Source: an uncultured Bacteroidales bacterium (GTDB lineage Bacteria > Bacteroidota > Bacteroidia > Bacteroidales > Bacteroidaceae). Taken from it: a stretch of DNA of 41,604 bases. Shown piece by piece: positions 16,268 through 24,524 of the stretch (positions are counted from its first letter, which is position 1; each line of letters begins with the position of its first letter). Location: contig CACYXI010000016.1 of the NCBI GenBank assembly GCA_902778265.1, forward strand, positions 1 through 41,604. Direction: 5' to 3'. Under the pieces are notes generated by a model that did no database searches, had not been told where the DNA came from, and saw only the letters and a list, made by a program, of their open reading frames with translations. Made by a program: the position numbers and the translations under genes.

Positions 16268-17254
16268 ATGAGTACGAAATCACAACATAAGAGTGTACTG
16301 TTCGGCGTGATAGCTTTTGCTGCCGTCATCGTTATTGTTGGTATCATCGGTCTTTTCACAATTGACAACGAACAGGATTTTATCCAAGGTCAGGTTGACG
16401 TTGCAGAGTACCGCGTGTCAAGTAAGGTGCCTGGCAGAATCCTTGAGATTCGTGTCAAGGAAGGCGACTACGTTAAGGTTGGCGATACCCTCGCTATCCT
16501 TGATGCGCCAGAGGTAGAGGCAAAGAAGGTTCAGGCGCAGAGTGCGGAGAATGCTGCAAGCGCCATGAGCGATATGGCTAAGGCTGGTGCACGTCAGGAG
16601 CAGATTCAAGGTGCTTTCGAGCTTTGGCAACAGGCCAAGGCTGGACTTGAGATTGCCCAGAAATCATATCAGCGTGTTCAGCGCCTCTTCGACGAGGGTG
16701 TTCTGAGCGAGCAGAAACGTGACGAGGCATACGCTCAGTACAAGGCTTACGAGGCTCAGGAGAAGGCAGCAAAGAGTCAGTATGATATGGCTCAGAATGG
16801 TGCACGTGCCGAAGAGAAGCGTGCTGCTGCTGCACAGGTGAACCGCGCAAGAGGTGCTATTCTGGAGGTTAACTCATACATCCACGAGACCGTTCAGGTG
16901 GCTCAGATGGAGGGTGAGGTTAGCAATATCTATCCAAAGGTAGGTGAGCTTGTCGGCACAGGAAGCCCAATCATGACAATCAGCATTATGTCTGATATGT
17001 GGGGAACATTCAACGTGCGTGAAGACCACCTCAACGGCATGAAGGTAGGCGATAAGTTTACTGCTTTTGTCCCAGCCTTCAACAAGGAACTCCAGCTCCA
17101 GGTGTCAAGCATCAAGGATCAGGGTAGCTATGCCACATGGAAGGCTACCAAGAGCAATGGTCAGTATGATCTCAGAACTTTTGAGGTTAAGGCTCGTCCT
17201 ACTGCCAAGTTCGATGGTTTGAGACCAGGAATGTCGTTGGTGATAAAAAAGTGA
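16268..17254 (+). CDS. HlyD/EmrA-type periplasmic adaptor
   Basis: Membrane fusion protein of 328 residues. A short cytoplasmic start and one transmembrane helix (about 10-31) are followed by the lipoyl half-motif (VSSKVPGRILEIRVKEGDYVKVGDTLAIL), an alpha-hairpin about 85-190 rich in Ala/Gln/Glu, the second lipoyl half (GEVSNIYPKVGELVGTGSPIMTI) and beta-barrel sequence ending GLRPGMSLVIKK. It links an inner-membrane transporter to TolC. The 59-base gap before it carries AT-rich 'taatttgtaatttgtaattc' repeats. Confidence 0.9.
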   Translation: MSTKSQHKSVLFGVIAFAAVIVIVGIIGLFTIDNEQDFIQGQVDVAEYRVSSKVPGRILEIRVKEGDYVKVGDTLAILDAPEVEAKKVQAQSAENAASAMSDMAKAGARQEQIQGAFELWQQAKAGLEIAQKSYQRVQRLFDEGVLSEQKRDEAYAQYKAYEAQEKAAKSQYDMAQNGARAEEKRAAAAQVNRARGAILEVNSYIHETVQVAQMEGEVSNIYPKVGELVGTGSPIMTISIMSDMWGTFNVREDHLNGMKVGDKFTAFVPAFNKELQLQVSSIKDQGSYATWKATKSNGQYDLRTFEVKARPTAKFDGLRPGMSLVIKK

Positions 17255-17434
17255 CCAACCCAGTCCCTCCCCAAGGGAGGGTTCCTCCCCCCTTCCCCCC
17301 TCAAGGGGGAGTAGATACATTTTTCCAATCACAAGGGAATGTAATTAATTATATTGACAACATATAGCCCTTCCATTTGAGGGATTAGTACTATAAAACA
17401 TCCTTTCCTTTGGGAAGGCTTGGTTAGGCTTTTT
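17255..17434 (+). repeat. Stop-to-start element, copy 2 (180 bp)
   Basis: It runs exactly from the base after the HlyD TGA to the base before the permease ATG. The left end is 'ccaacccagtccctcccc' and the right end 'ggcttggttaggctttt'. The layout is the same as copies 1 and 3 with a diverged centre. Confidence 0.9.
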
Positions 17435-18598
17435 ATGTTCCGCAATTTATATAACGTAATAACCCGAGAGATACACATCATATTCAAATATCCTATATAT
17501 TTGATGTGCATGGTTGTCATGCCGTGTCTCTGCGCTATGTTCTTCACCACCCTGATGGAGAGCGGACAGCCTATGGATATGCCTGTCGGTGTGGTGGATA
17601 ATGATAATACCACCACAACCCGAAAGCTGACACGTATGCTCGACTCGTTCCAGTCGTCTAAGGTGGTGGCACATTATCCATCCGTGGATGATGCCCGACA
17701 CGCAATACAGACAGGCGAGATTTACGGTTTCATGTATTTCCCGAAGCACACCACAGACAATCTGCTTGCCTCACGACAGCCAAAGATTTCATTCTATTAT
17801 AGCAATACATCACTTACGGCTGGTGCTCTCATCTTCAAGGATATGAAGACAATGGCATCGCTTGGCTCGGCAGGCGTAGGTCAGGCAACGCTTCAGGCAA
17901 AAGGTTTTCGACCAGAACTCATAATGCCAGTTCTTCAGCCAATTTCGGTTGATTTGCACATGATAGGTAATCCGTGGGTGAACTACAATATGTACCTATC
18001 AATGATGCTCATACCAGCATGTTTCCTGCTATTCATCTTCTTGCTCACACCATTCTGTTTCGGGACGGAATTGAAGTTTGGCAAGTCCAAGCAACTCATG
18101 GAGGCGGCAGGTGACAATAGTCTTATTGCGATTCTCGGAAAGCTGATACCTCACACCATTATTTTTTGCATCGTGATGGCAGGAATAATGACCTACCTGT
18201 TTGGTTATCTGCATTTCCCTGCACCTGGTGGTATTTGGAGAATTGCGTTGCTCGGTTTCCTCTCCGTCATTGGTGCACAGGGATTCGGCCTTACAATTTT
18301 CGGACTCATTCCTGCTCTCCGTATGAGTATGAGTATATGCTCTTTGATGGGTGTATTGAGTTTCTCAATGGTAGGAAGTGCCTTCCCTGTCTTTGCTATG
18401 GACGCTCCACTTCAAGCATTATCATGGCTCTTCCCACTACGCCATTATTACATAATCTATCAGTTGTGCGTATTCAATACATACCCACTCGCTGATGCCT
18501 TGCCACACATACTCTGTCTCGTAGGCTTCGCATTCATGCCATATATCTTGACAAAACGTATCGGTGATGCAATGAGGCATTATGATTATATAGAATAG
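17435..18598 (+). CDS. ABC-2 type permease (first of two)
   Basis: Inner-membrane subunit of an exporter, 387 residues, YhhJ/YbhS-like. N-terminal REIHIIFKYPIYLMCMVVMPCLCAMFF, a large periplasmic domain (VGVVDNDNTTTTRKLTRMLD), then about five transmembrane segments near the C-terminus. The start at 17435 is preferred over the TTG at 17420, which lies in the upstream repeat. Such permeases need an ATP-binding subunit, and none is encoded nearby. Confidence 0.87.
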   Translation: MFRNLYNVITREIHIIFKYPIYLMCMVVMPCLCAMFFTTLMESGQPMDMPVGVVDNDNTTTTRKLTRMLDSFQSSKVVAHYPSVDDARHAIQTGEIYGFMYFPKHTTDNLLASRQPKISFYYSNTSLTAGALIFKDMKTMASLGSAGVGQATLQAKGFRPELIMPVLQPISVDLHMIGNPWVNYNMYLSMMLIPACFLLFIFLLTPFCFGTELKFGKSKQLMEAAGDNSLIAILGKLIPHTIIFCIVMAGIMTYLFGYLHFPAPGGIWRIALLGFLSVIGAQGFGLTIFGLIPALRMSMSICSLMGVLSFSMVGSAFPVFAMDAPLQALSWLFPLRHYYIIYQLCVFNTYPLADALPHILCLVGFAFMPYILTKRIGDAMRHYDYIE

Positions 18599-18768
18599 CC
18601 CACCCAGTCCCTCCCCAAGGGAGGGGTCCTTCCCCCTCACCCCCTCAAGGGGGGGGAGTAGATACATCTTTCAAATAAAAAGGTAACGATAATAAATATT
18701 CCTTCCCATATCGGGATAGATACTATAAAACATCCTTCCCTTTGGGAAGGCTTGGTTAGGCTTTAAAG
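18599..18768 (+). repeat. Stop-to-start element, copy 3 (170 bp)
   Basis: It again spans exactly from stop codon to start codon: left 'cccacccagtccctcccc', right 'ggcttggttaggctttaaag' then ATG. The inner hairpin is 'ccttccctttgggaagg'. Confidence 0.9.
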
Positions 18769-19971
18769 ATGTCTTTAAAAGACCACATAAAAAACATAGC
18801 CGATATATGGTGGCAGGAAACAGTCGCCATATTCAAGGACTCAGGTGCGGTGCTCTTTTGCATTGTGCTCCCTTTGGCATATCCTATACTCTACTCATGG
18901 ATTTACAACAATGAGGTGGCTCGTGAGGTGCCTGTCGTGGTTGTAGATGACTCTCATTCCGCACTCAGTCGTGAGTTCGTACAGAAAGTGGATGCCTCAC
19001 CAGATGTCAGCGTAGCCTTCTATGCAGGCAGTATTCATGAGGCTCAGAGCTATATAGGTCATGGAGATGCGTATGGAATCCTGTATTTCCCACACAACTT
19101 TGCCACAACCGTAGGTCGCCATGAGCAGGCTCACGTCAGCGTCTATTGCGATATGAGTTATATGCTAACCTACAAGGCTATCTTCCAGACTGCCCAGAGC
19201 GTAAGTACACTTATGGGTGCTAAGATACAGGCGGTCAAGGGTGGAGCATACACCAACAGAGAGGCAGAAATAGCAGCCAAGCCACTTGATTTTGACGAGG
19301 TGCCAATATTCAATACCACATGCGGTTATGGTAACTTCGTGTTGCCTGGTGTACTCGTACTCATCATTCAACAGGCACTTCTGCTAAGTGTCGGACTTCT
19401 TTCTGGTACTCAACGCGAGAAGCACTACCCAATGGTGAAGCACGTTATAGATGCCTACTTTGGCAAGGGCATTGCCTTCCTCCTTATCTTCGCCGTAATG
19501 CTGGCATACTGTACGCTTGCAGTCCCACGAATGTTCGGCTTTGTGATGATGGTGCATTTCTCCGACTGGATGGTCTTCATGACACCATACCTCATAGCTT
19601 GCATAGCATTTGCCGTTGTAGGAAGTGAGATAATACCTTTCCGTGAGGCAGTTATGCTTACAGCCGTATGTACCTCCGTGCCATTCCTTTTCTTGTCTGG
19701 TATCTCTTGGCCACAGAGCGCAATACCAGGCTTCTGGCAAGGTATTTCCTACTGTCTGCCATCAACATTTGCCATTAGAGGTTTCGTCAGGATGAGTAGT
19801 ATGGGAGCACGCATCGGTGATGTCCTCCCAGAGTTCAGAGCTTTGATAATACTTGCTATCATCTATAGCCTCGCTGCACTTGGAGTGATGTACAGGCGAC
19901 ACCTAATACACAAGTATTTTGAGAACCTTGCAGAAAAGCTAAAGAAAAGGCAAGAAGAAAACAACATATAA
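18769..19971 (+). CDS. ABC-2 type permease (second of two)
   Basis: 400 residues, paralogous in layout to the gene upstream: SGAVLFCIVLPLAYPILYSWIY, a periplasmic domain (VPVVVVDDSHSALSREFVQK), then a C-terminal membrane block including FLFLSGISWPQSAIPGFW, the family-typical motif. It probably forms a heterodimer with the 17435 product. The next small gene starts four bases after its stop. Confidence 0.88.
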   Translation: MSLKDHIKNIADIWWQETVAIFKDSGAVLFCIVLPLAYPILYSWIYNNEVAREVPVVVVDDSHSALSREFVQKVDASPDVSVAFYAGSIHEAQSYIGHGDAYGILYFPHNFATTVGRHEQAHVSVYCDMSYMLTYKAIFQTAQSVSTLMGAKIQAVKGGAYTNREAEIAAKPLDFDEVPIFNTTCGYGNFVLPGVLVLIIQQALLLSVGLLSGTQREKHYPMVKHVIDAYFGKGIAFLLIFAVMLAYCTLAVPRMFGFVMMVHFSDWMVFMTPYLIACIAFAVVGSEIIPFREAVMLTAVCTSVPFLFLSGISWPQSAIPGFWQGISYCLPSTFAIRGFVRMSSMGARIGDVLPEFRALIILAIIYSLAALGVMYRRHLIHKYFENLAEKLKKRQEENNI

Positions 19972-19974
19972 AAA

Positions 19975-20274
19975 TTGTATCAGAAATTCATCATAAACCA
20001 AGATGGTGTCCTAAAGTTCGGACGAGTCTATCTGCACAAAGACCTGTTGAAGCATGGTGAGAAATGCATCTATGGTGGAGGTCTGTGGAAGATAGACGAA
20101 AGCCGAGGTGCAATAATGCTCTACGGACGCTCATTCGATTTCGGAGTACCTGATTTCGATTATGTCAGGCAAATAGACTGGTCGGGAGTCGGAGGTAATC
20201 CTCATCCCCTACTCTTCCTACCTAATTGGCCAGATGAGGATGTAGTAGAACCAGTTTATGCCCATAAATATTAA
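19975..20274 (+). CDS. Small conserved-looking protein, unknown function, TTG start
   Basis: 99 residues from a TTG start four bases behind the permease stop; no ATG exists before residue 48, so the TTG is favoured. The sequence is globular (FIINQDGVLKFGRVYLHKDLL, CYS-containing CIYGGGLWKIDE, LFLPNWPDEDV) without signal peptide or membrane segment. Its tight spacing suggests translation coupled to the efflux operon. No family recognised. Confidence 0.65.
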   Translation: MYQKFIINQDGVLKFGRVYLHKDLLKHGEKCIYGGGLWKIDESRGAIMLYGRSFDFGVPDFDYVRQIDWSGVGGNPHPLLFLPNWPDEDVVEPVYAHKY

Positions 20275-20292
20275 AGATGAAAGTATAAAGAT

Positions 20293-20335
20293 TAATGTAG
20301 ATAGCGACTTTTACCCCAAAATACTATCTACATTA
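20293..20335 (+). terminator. 12-bp stem-loop between two small genes
   Basis: taatgtagatag (20293-20304) pairs perfectly with ctatctacatta (20324-20335) around a 19-base loop. No T-run follows, only 'cactttaccctttacac', so this may be a partial terminator or a repeat. Confidence 0.4.
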
Positions 20336-20365
20336 CACTTTACCCTTTACACTTTACACAAAAAT

Positions 20366-20653
20366 ATGAATACAATACTTATGACTCCCGACACCGCCAT
20401 GCAGTTCATGGTATGGAGCTATTTCTATCACGACGTACTTCCAGAAAAGAACGTCAGTTATAGCAAGTGCAGTAAGTTCTCAGAAGAGGACGTAAAGCGA
20501 CTTGACGAACTCAAGGATATGCTTTTCCAATGCTTTGAGGAGCAGTCCGTTTTCAATGCCTGCAAGCAGTTTCAGTTGGCAAAGGTAAGGCAAGAGCCAT
20601 GCCCATTCCCACAAGAAACGCTCGATAATATGTTTGCACATGAAAAGAGATAG
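20366..20653 (+). CDS. Small soluble protein of unknown function
   Basis: 95 residues starting MNTILMTPDTAMQF. The open frame extends upstream to 20258, but that part is a hairpin and 'ctttacactttac' repeat. It is helical and charged, with three Cys, and has no recognised domain. It is the last gene on the plus strand before a 125-base gap with 'ccttaaaacct' type repeats. Confidence 0.6.
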   Translation: MNTILMTPDTAMQFMVWSYFYHDVLPEKNVSYSKCSKFSEEDVKRLDELKDMLFQCFEEQSVFNACKQFQLAKVRQEPCPFPQETLDNMFAHEKR

Positions 20654-20778
20654 AAGGTTTGGAGGTTAGAAGGTTAGAGGTCAGCATCGCTAATAAGCTT
20701 TCTTGCCTGAAAACCTGCCCCCAAAAGCATTCCGACCTTAAAGCCTTAAAAACCTTTAAACCTTAAAACCTGTAAAAA

Positions 20779-21423
20779 ATGAGTAATGTAAAATGTCTAA
20801 TTCTTCTGCTTTGCGTTATATTGGCAGGATGCACAAAATATTCTGTAAAAGAGGATTTTGCATATCATTTCGTAAAGCCAATACCAGCAGACAAGTCCCC
20901 CCTTAAGGGGGATTTAGAGGGTCTGAATGTCACCGTACCCGCCCTATTCTCGTCCTCAGATTTCAACTGGAAGGACGGAACACTTGCTATGACCGTCTTT
21001 TCCATAGACTGCTATGATGCAAAGGCGATTGACCAAATGCAGATTGGCGACAGCATCCTTTTCAGAAATGATACAATCATCATAGATAACATCCAGAAAG
21101 ACAAAATACTCACAATCAATGGAGGTATAGAGTATGGTGGCGTTTACCTTACCCAAAACGATAGCGACACCTACAGAGTTCAACTTATGGACGACCATCC
21201 ACAATACTCCGAACTTGGTAAGGTACAGTTACCTATCAGCAAGAACCTTACCATAATTGACTGCGGAGATAATCCTACCGATCCATACGATACCATTCGC
21301 ACAAATCATAAGCAATGGCTTGATAACGTAAAGGAGTACAAGCGCGATTTTTCAGAACTCAACACCAGAGTGAAGATAGAGAATGGAGTTATAACAAATA
21401 TCTTAAGATTCTGGATTCCGTAA
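20779..21423 (+). CDS. Lipoprotein of unknown function carrying an in-frame repeat
   Basis: 214 residues. Signal peptide with the lipobox LAGC (Cys18), so envelope-anchored. The mature part is beta-rich (LAMTVFSIDCYDAKAIDQMQ, GGVYLTQNDSDTYRVQLMDD). Residues 39-48, KSPLKGDLEG, are encoded by a 'cccccttaaggggga' palindromic repeat of a kind also seen between genes. Its stop overlaps the next start by one base (TAATG), so the two genes are translationally coupled. Confidence 0.75.
   Translation: MSNVKCLILLLCVILAGCTKYSVKEDFAYHFVKPIPADKSPLKGDLEGLNVTVPALFSSSDFNWKDGTLAMTVFSIDCYDAKAIDQMQIGDSILFRNDTIIIDNIQKDKILTINGGIEYGGVYLTQNDSDTYRVQLMDDHPQYSELGKVQLPISKNLTIIDCGDNPTDPYDTIRTNHKQWLDNVKEYKRDFSELNTRVKIENGVITNILRFWIP
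20893..20921 (+). repeat. In-frame 'agtccccccttaaggggga' repeat in the lipoprotein gene
   Basis: A G/C palindrome (ccccccttaagggggg-like) followed by 'tttagaggg' encodes KSPLKGDLEG directly after the signal region. Only one copy is in this window; the assignment to a dispersed family rests on its likeness to the other intergenic G/C palindromes and on inference. Confidence 0.55.
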
Positions 21424-21959
21424 TGAGAAAGCAATCAAGGGCAATGGATAGCGCATGGGCAACAGAAGTAATGCGCAAAGCCCCATATATAACCGTTAGT
21501 TTTATCGATGCGGAAGGCAAGGCATACGGTCTGCCCTTGTCTTTAGCAACCGATGACGACAAGCATTGGTATTTTCATGGTGCTCTTGAGGGCAAGAAAC
21601 TCGATGCTATCAAGGCACACCCAGAAGTTTGTCTGTCAGCAGTCACTAAATGCGCTCCTACCATAGGCCCAAAGGACGGCAGTTTCACTCTTCAATACAA
21701 ATCAGCCGTTGCTTTTGGCAAGGCAGAGATGATAGAAGATGATACAGAGAAAATCCATGCCCTTCGTATCATCTGCGAACGCTTCCTTCCACAGCACATG
21801 GACGCATTCGATACATCTATACAACGTTCTCTCTCACGAACCGCCGTTATCAGAATCACCCTCTCTGAGCCACCTACAGGTAAGCGCAAGCAATATGACT
21901 CTAATGGTAATGAGATGAAAGGGACGGAAAGCCATCCTACTTCTCAAACTTCGGCTTAA
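21423..21959 (+). CDS. Nim-like flavoprotein, pyridoxamine 5'-phosphate oxidase superfamily
   Basis: 178 residues of the FMN-binding split-barrel group that includes 5-nitroimidazole reductases. Family features: the opening MRKQSRAMD, APYITVSFIDAEGKAYGLPLS, WYFHGALEGKKLDAIKAHPEVCLS, YKSAVAFGKAEM, and SLSRTAVIRITL ... GKRKQYD. It probably binds FMN; the substrate is unknown, and nitroimidazole resistance should not be assumed from family membership. The last 23 bases overlap the end of the convergent SanA-like gene, giving a short C-terminal extension beyond the usual KRK-YD-G-EMK end. Confidence 0.85.
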   Translation: MRKQSRAMDSAWATEVMRKAPYITVSFIDAEGKAYGLPLSLATDDDKHWYFHGALEGKKLDAIKAHPEVCLSAVTKCAPTIGPKDGSFTLQYKSAVAFGKAEMIEDDTEKIHALRIICERFLPQHMDAFDTSIQRSLSRTAVIRITLSEPPTGKRKQYDSNGNEMKGTESHPTSQTSA

Positions 21960-22596
21960 CGCCCAACAACACATCCAGAACCACCTTTACACGTGCCAGT
22001 TTCTCTCTGAGTATTATCCGAAAGCTCTTCCTGTAAATGGGATAAAGGGCATTATAAGCAATGGCATTAACACCGAAATTCTCAGCAAGATACAAGGCAC
22101 GAACATTATGAAACTCTTGCGAGATAATCGTCACACTATCCTTGCCAAACACATTCTTCGCCCTTACCACAGAATCCAACGTCCTAAAGCCTGCATAGTC
22201 AAGCACGAACCTATCCTTTGGCACACCAAGTGCCACAAGGTCCGCCATCATTGTTTCTGGTTCATTATAGTCTTTCTTACTGTTATCACCACTAATCAGA
22301 ATCGTATCAATTTTGCCCTTGGAATACAGCTCATACGTAGCTTCAATGCGTCTTTGGTAATATTCATTATCCCTACCGAAAATAGTATATTTTGAAGTGC
22401 CAAGCAATAGCCCAACATTACGATGTGGCATCTTATTCACATCATCATAATGCCGCCCTTCAGCAACAGCCTCAACTCTCATATCGCAAAGCAAGACACA
22501 AGCTACAGCACTAACAACCAATACAATAGCCGTTAATGCCAACCTCCATTTCCATTCAAAGACAAAAGTCCAAATTCTTTTTAATAAGTTCTTCAT
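21937..22596 (-). CDS. SanA/DUF218-type membrane protein
   Basis: 219 residues. One N-terminal transmembrane helix (LALTAIVLVVSAVACVLLC) is followed by a DUF218 domain: VGLLLGTSKYTIFGRDNEYYQRRIEATYELY, ILISGDN, YNEPETMMADLVALGVP, TIISQEFHNVRALYLAE. E. coli SanA is linked to envelope barrier function at high temperature; the biochemical activity is not established. The gene converges on the Nim-like gene with a 23-base overlap. A weak -7 element TGTTTTTG lies at 22605-22612. Confidence 0.85.
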   Translation of the reverse strand: MKNLLKRIWTFVFEWKWRLALTAIVLVVSAVACVLLCDMRVEAVAEGRHYDDVNKMPHRNVGLLLGTSKYTIFGRDNEYYQRRIEATYELYSKGKIDTILISGDNSKKDYNEPETMMADLVALGVPKDRFVLDYAGFRTLDSVVRAKNVFGKDSVTIISQEFHNVRALYLAENFGVNAIAYNALYPIYRKSFRIILREKLARVKVVLDVLLGVKPKFEK

Positions 22597-22880
22597 ATCA
22601 TCTGCAAAAACACGTGATTGGAGAAGCTCTGAAAGAGCGACACCTCATAGCGAAGGGCGTAAGCCCTGGATATATAGACATTATTTAGGGCGTGAGGTCT
22701 GAACGTCGAAGAGGTCGGCGGCCGAAGGGAAAGCCAAGGACCGGCACCTATCATATTTATTAGGTGCCGCACCTACGGCGCTCACTAAAAAAACATCATC
22801 ATAGGTAGCACTTACGTACTACCCTTTTAGGTATCGCTCTTTCAGAGCTAATTCGTCGAACTCACGTTATTTATAATTCC
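22597..22880. repeat. Intergenic repeat cluster between sanA-like and prsW-like genes
   Basis: It holds the 39-bp repeat at 22699-22737 (reverse of 8265-8303), a 'ggcacctatca...taggtgccgcacc' hairpin (22741-22775), 'gtagcacttacgtactaccc' (related to 27931), and 'tcgtcgaactcacgtt' at 22853-22868. No gene seen. Confidence 0.8.
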
Positions 22881-23600
22881 CTACCCCACTCCATCCTTCT
22901 TCAGCAGGCTCGCGATATGATTCTTCGAAATCTTCTTTAGTCGGAATAACAGAACGATAACCGCGAGCGTAAGAGTTCCTGCAATATCAGGAAGAACCGA
23001 CTGAACCATCAGGAAACCGTCATACATGCCATGAGCCATAATAGGTGCACCTATGGCAAGGAGGAAGTATATCATTTTCTTGGCATAGTTCCTTGTAAAG
23101 TGTGCCAGAGAATAGAAATATCCCATGAGGATGGCAAAGAAGAAATGACCAGGAATGGCAAGCAAAGCACGTCCGATTCCAACACCCAACCATTCCTCAT
23201 AGTTCTCAAACAGATACATAATATTCTCAATACCTGCAAAGCCCATTCCGATGCAGACGGCATACACTATCCCGTCAAAATGCTCATCAAAATACTTATT
23301 GTTATTCACCACAAGCCACAGCATCACCATCTTCATACACTCCTCAGGAATGGCTGCACCAAAGAAAGCATGTGCAAACTGTCCCATAACAGTAGTGCTC
23401 TCTTCAGAATACACCCCGATAGCACCAAAAGGAACGGACAACACCAGCGACAACGGAGCGGAAAGTACCCCGAAGAACACCGCCTTCACCAACTGCCAAG
23501 TAGGCTCAGGATTATTTTTATCCTTCCTGTAGATGAAATACAAGGCAATCATCACAGGCAGCAAAGCCGCCAAATATATCAAGAAATCATTACTAAGCAT
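22881..23600 (-). CDS. PrsW-family intramembrane protease homologue
   Basis: 239 residues with about seven membrane segments. The conserved motifs of the CPBP/PrsW metalloprotease group are visible: IPEECMKM (Glu-Glu), FAGIENIMYLFEN, PGHFFFAILMGYF and MAHGMYDGF, which carry the Glu and His residues thought to bind the metal. B. subtilis PrsW cleaves an anti-sigma factor; the substrate here is unknown. A clear promoter is at 23623-23654. Confidence 0.88.
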   Translation of the reverse strand: MLSNDFLIYLAALLPVMIALYFIYRKDKNNPEPTWQLVKAVFFGVLSAPLSLVLSVPFGAIGVYSEESTTVMGQFAHAFFGAAIPEECMKMVMLWLVVNNNKYFDEHFDGIVYAVCIGMGFAGIENIMYLFENYEEWLGVGIGRALLAIPGHFFFAILMGYFYSLAHFTRNYAKKMIYFLLAIGAPIMAHGMYDGFLMVQSVLPDIAGTLTLAVIVLLFRLKKISKNHIASLLKKDGVG

Positions 23601-23622
23601 ATTTTCACCTTAATATCATCTG

Positions 23623-23654
23623 CAAAAATACGAAAAACATATCACACCTACAAA
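23623..23654 (-). promoter_or_regulatory. Promoter of the prsW-like gene
   Basis: On the minus strand, TTTG (23651-23654), a 20-base gap, and TATTTTTG (23623-23630), followed by 'cagatgatat'. The same 'tttttgcagatgatat' string precedes the sanA-like gene. Confidence 0.78.
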
Positions 23655-23784
23655 CATTTCGCTACATTATTTCTCAAATGCCTTTATTTTCCATACCTAT
23701 GTGCGGTTAACAAGTATGTGCATATTGGTCTGCCACACCGTTTTGGATTTTTTACTACTACTTTTTCAACTAAGACACGCTAAA

Positions 23785-23837
23785 TTTGCTCGTCTCGGAA
23801 AAAGTTTGTATTTTTGCACTCAGGAAACGAGACGTGC
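23785..23837 (+). promoter_or_regulatory. Orphan promoter with an inverted repeat around its -7 element
   Basis: TTTG (23785-23788), exactly 20 bases, then TATTTTTG (23809-23816): the best -33/-7 match in the window, yet no gene follows for 700 bases. Arms gctcgtctcg (23788-23797) and cgagacgtgc (23828-23837) are reverse complementary at 9 of 10 positions and flank the -7 element, as an operator might. Confidence 0.6.
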
Positions 23838-23847
23838 CCAAATTTTC

Positions 23848-23944
23848 CCCGAAAAGCCTTGAAAAGGCGAAATAACATAGGCGTGGGTGCAACCCACGTA
23901 ACATCAGCTTCCATTTCCAAGAGCGCCGTAGGTGCGATATAATT
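23848..23944. repeat. 97-bp 'gtgggtgcaacccac' repeat, copy 1
   Basis: cccgaaaagccttgaaaagg, then the hairpin gcgtgggtgcaacccacg, then gagcgccgtaggtgcg. A near-identical copy in the same orientation is at 27763-27859. Confidence 0.88.
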
Positions 23945-23950
23945 TTATTT

Positions 23951-24120
23951 TATGCCATATTAGCAATTTTAAAGCATTGAGCCAAGATTTTCCATTTGGA
24001 TATGTCTCATATACAAATATTTTTAACTTGAGAAGATAAAATAGAAAATATTTATTGGGATGTTCATCCCAATAAATGGAAAATGATCTTCAATAGACCT
24101 AAAATTGCCAATATGGCATA
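23951..24120. repeat. 170-bp palindromic element with nested hairpin
   Basis: tatgccatattagcaatttt at the left pairs with aaaattgccaatatggcata at the right (one mismatch), and a perfect 26-base palindrome, tttattgggatg-tt-catcccaataaa, sits inside at 24051-24076. The rest of 24121-24476 holds ATTAAT and 'gccttacggct' repeats and an 'aacgtgagttcgacga' motif (24166), with no gene. Confidence 0.8.
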
Positions 24121-24476
24121 AAATTAATGTGTTACAGAAAAAAGCCTTACGGCTGAACGTTAATTAACGTGAGTTCGACGAATTTTCTGTTGCTGTCGCA
24201 TAAAATTAATTAGGACATTAATTAGCCTTACGGCTTGAATTTTCATATATTTTTGTCCTAATTAATGTTTTAATTCACGTTTTAATTAATGTTTCAAAGC
24301 CAAGCGCAGCGTTTAATTTCATCAAATTCACGTTAAATCCGTTTCCCTTATTCTTTTTCTACAATATTCCTTGTGTTTAAAAGCCTCCCATTTATTTCCC
24401 ATTTTTGTCGGCTGCGCCTTTTTTGCGTTTTAACTTAATTTACACTTCAAAATCAAGAATTCTCAGTTTTTATTTG

Positions 24477-24484
24477 TACTTTTG
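24477..24484 (+). promoter_or_regulatory. -7 element of the pectate lyase gene
   Basis: TACTTTTG matches TAnnTTTG 40 bases before the ATG at 24525; no clear -33 element is seen. Confidence 0.6.
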
Positions 24485-24524
24485 CACGACATTTCTATCA
24501 TAAAACACAAATTACTATTTCATT

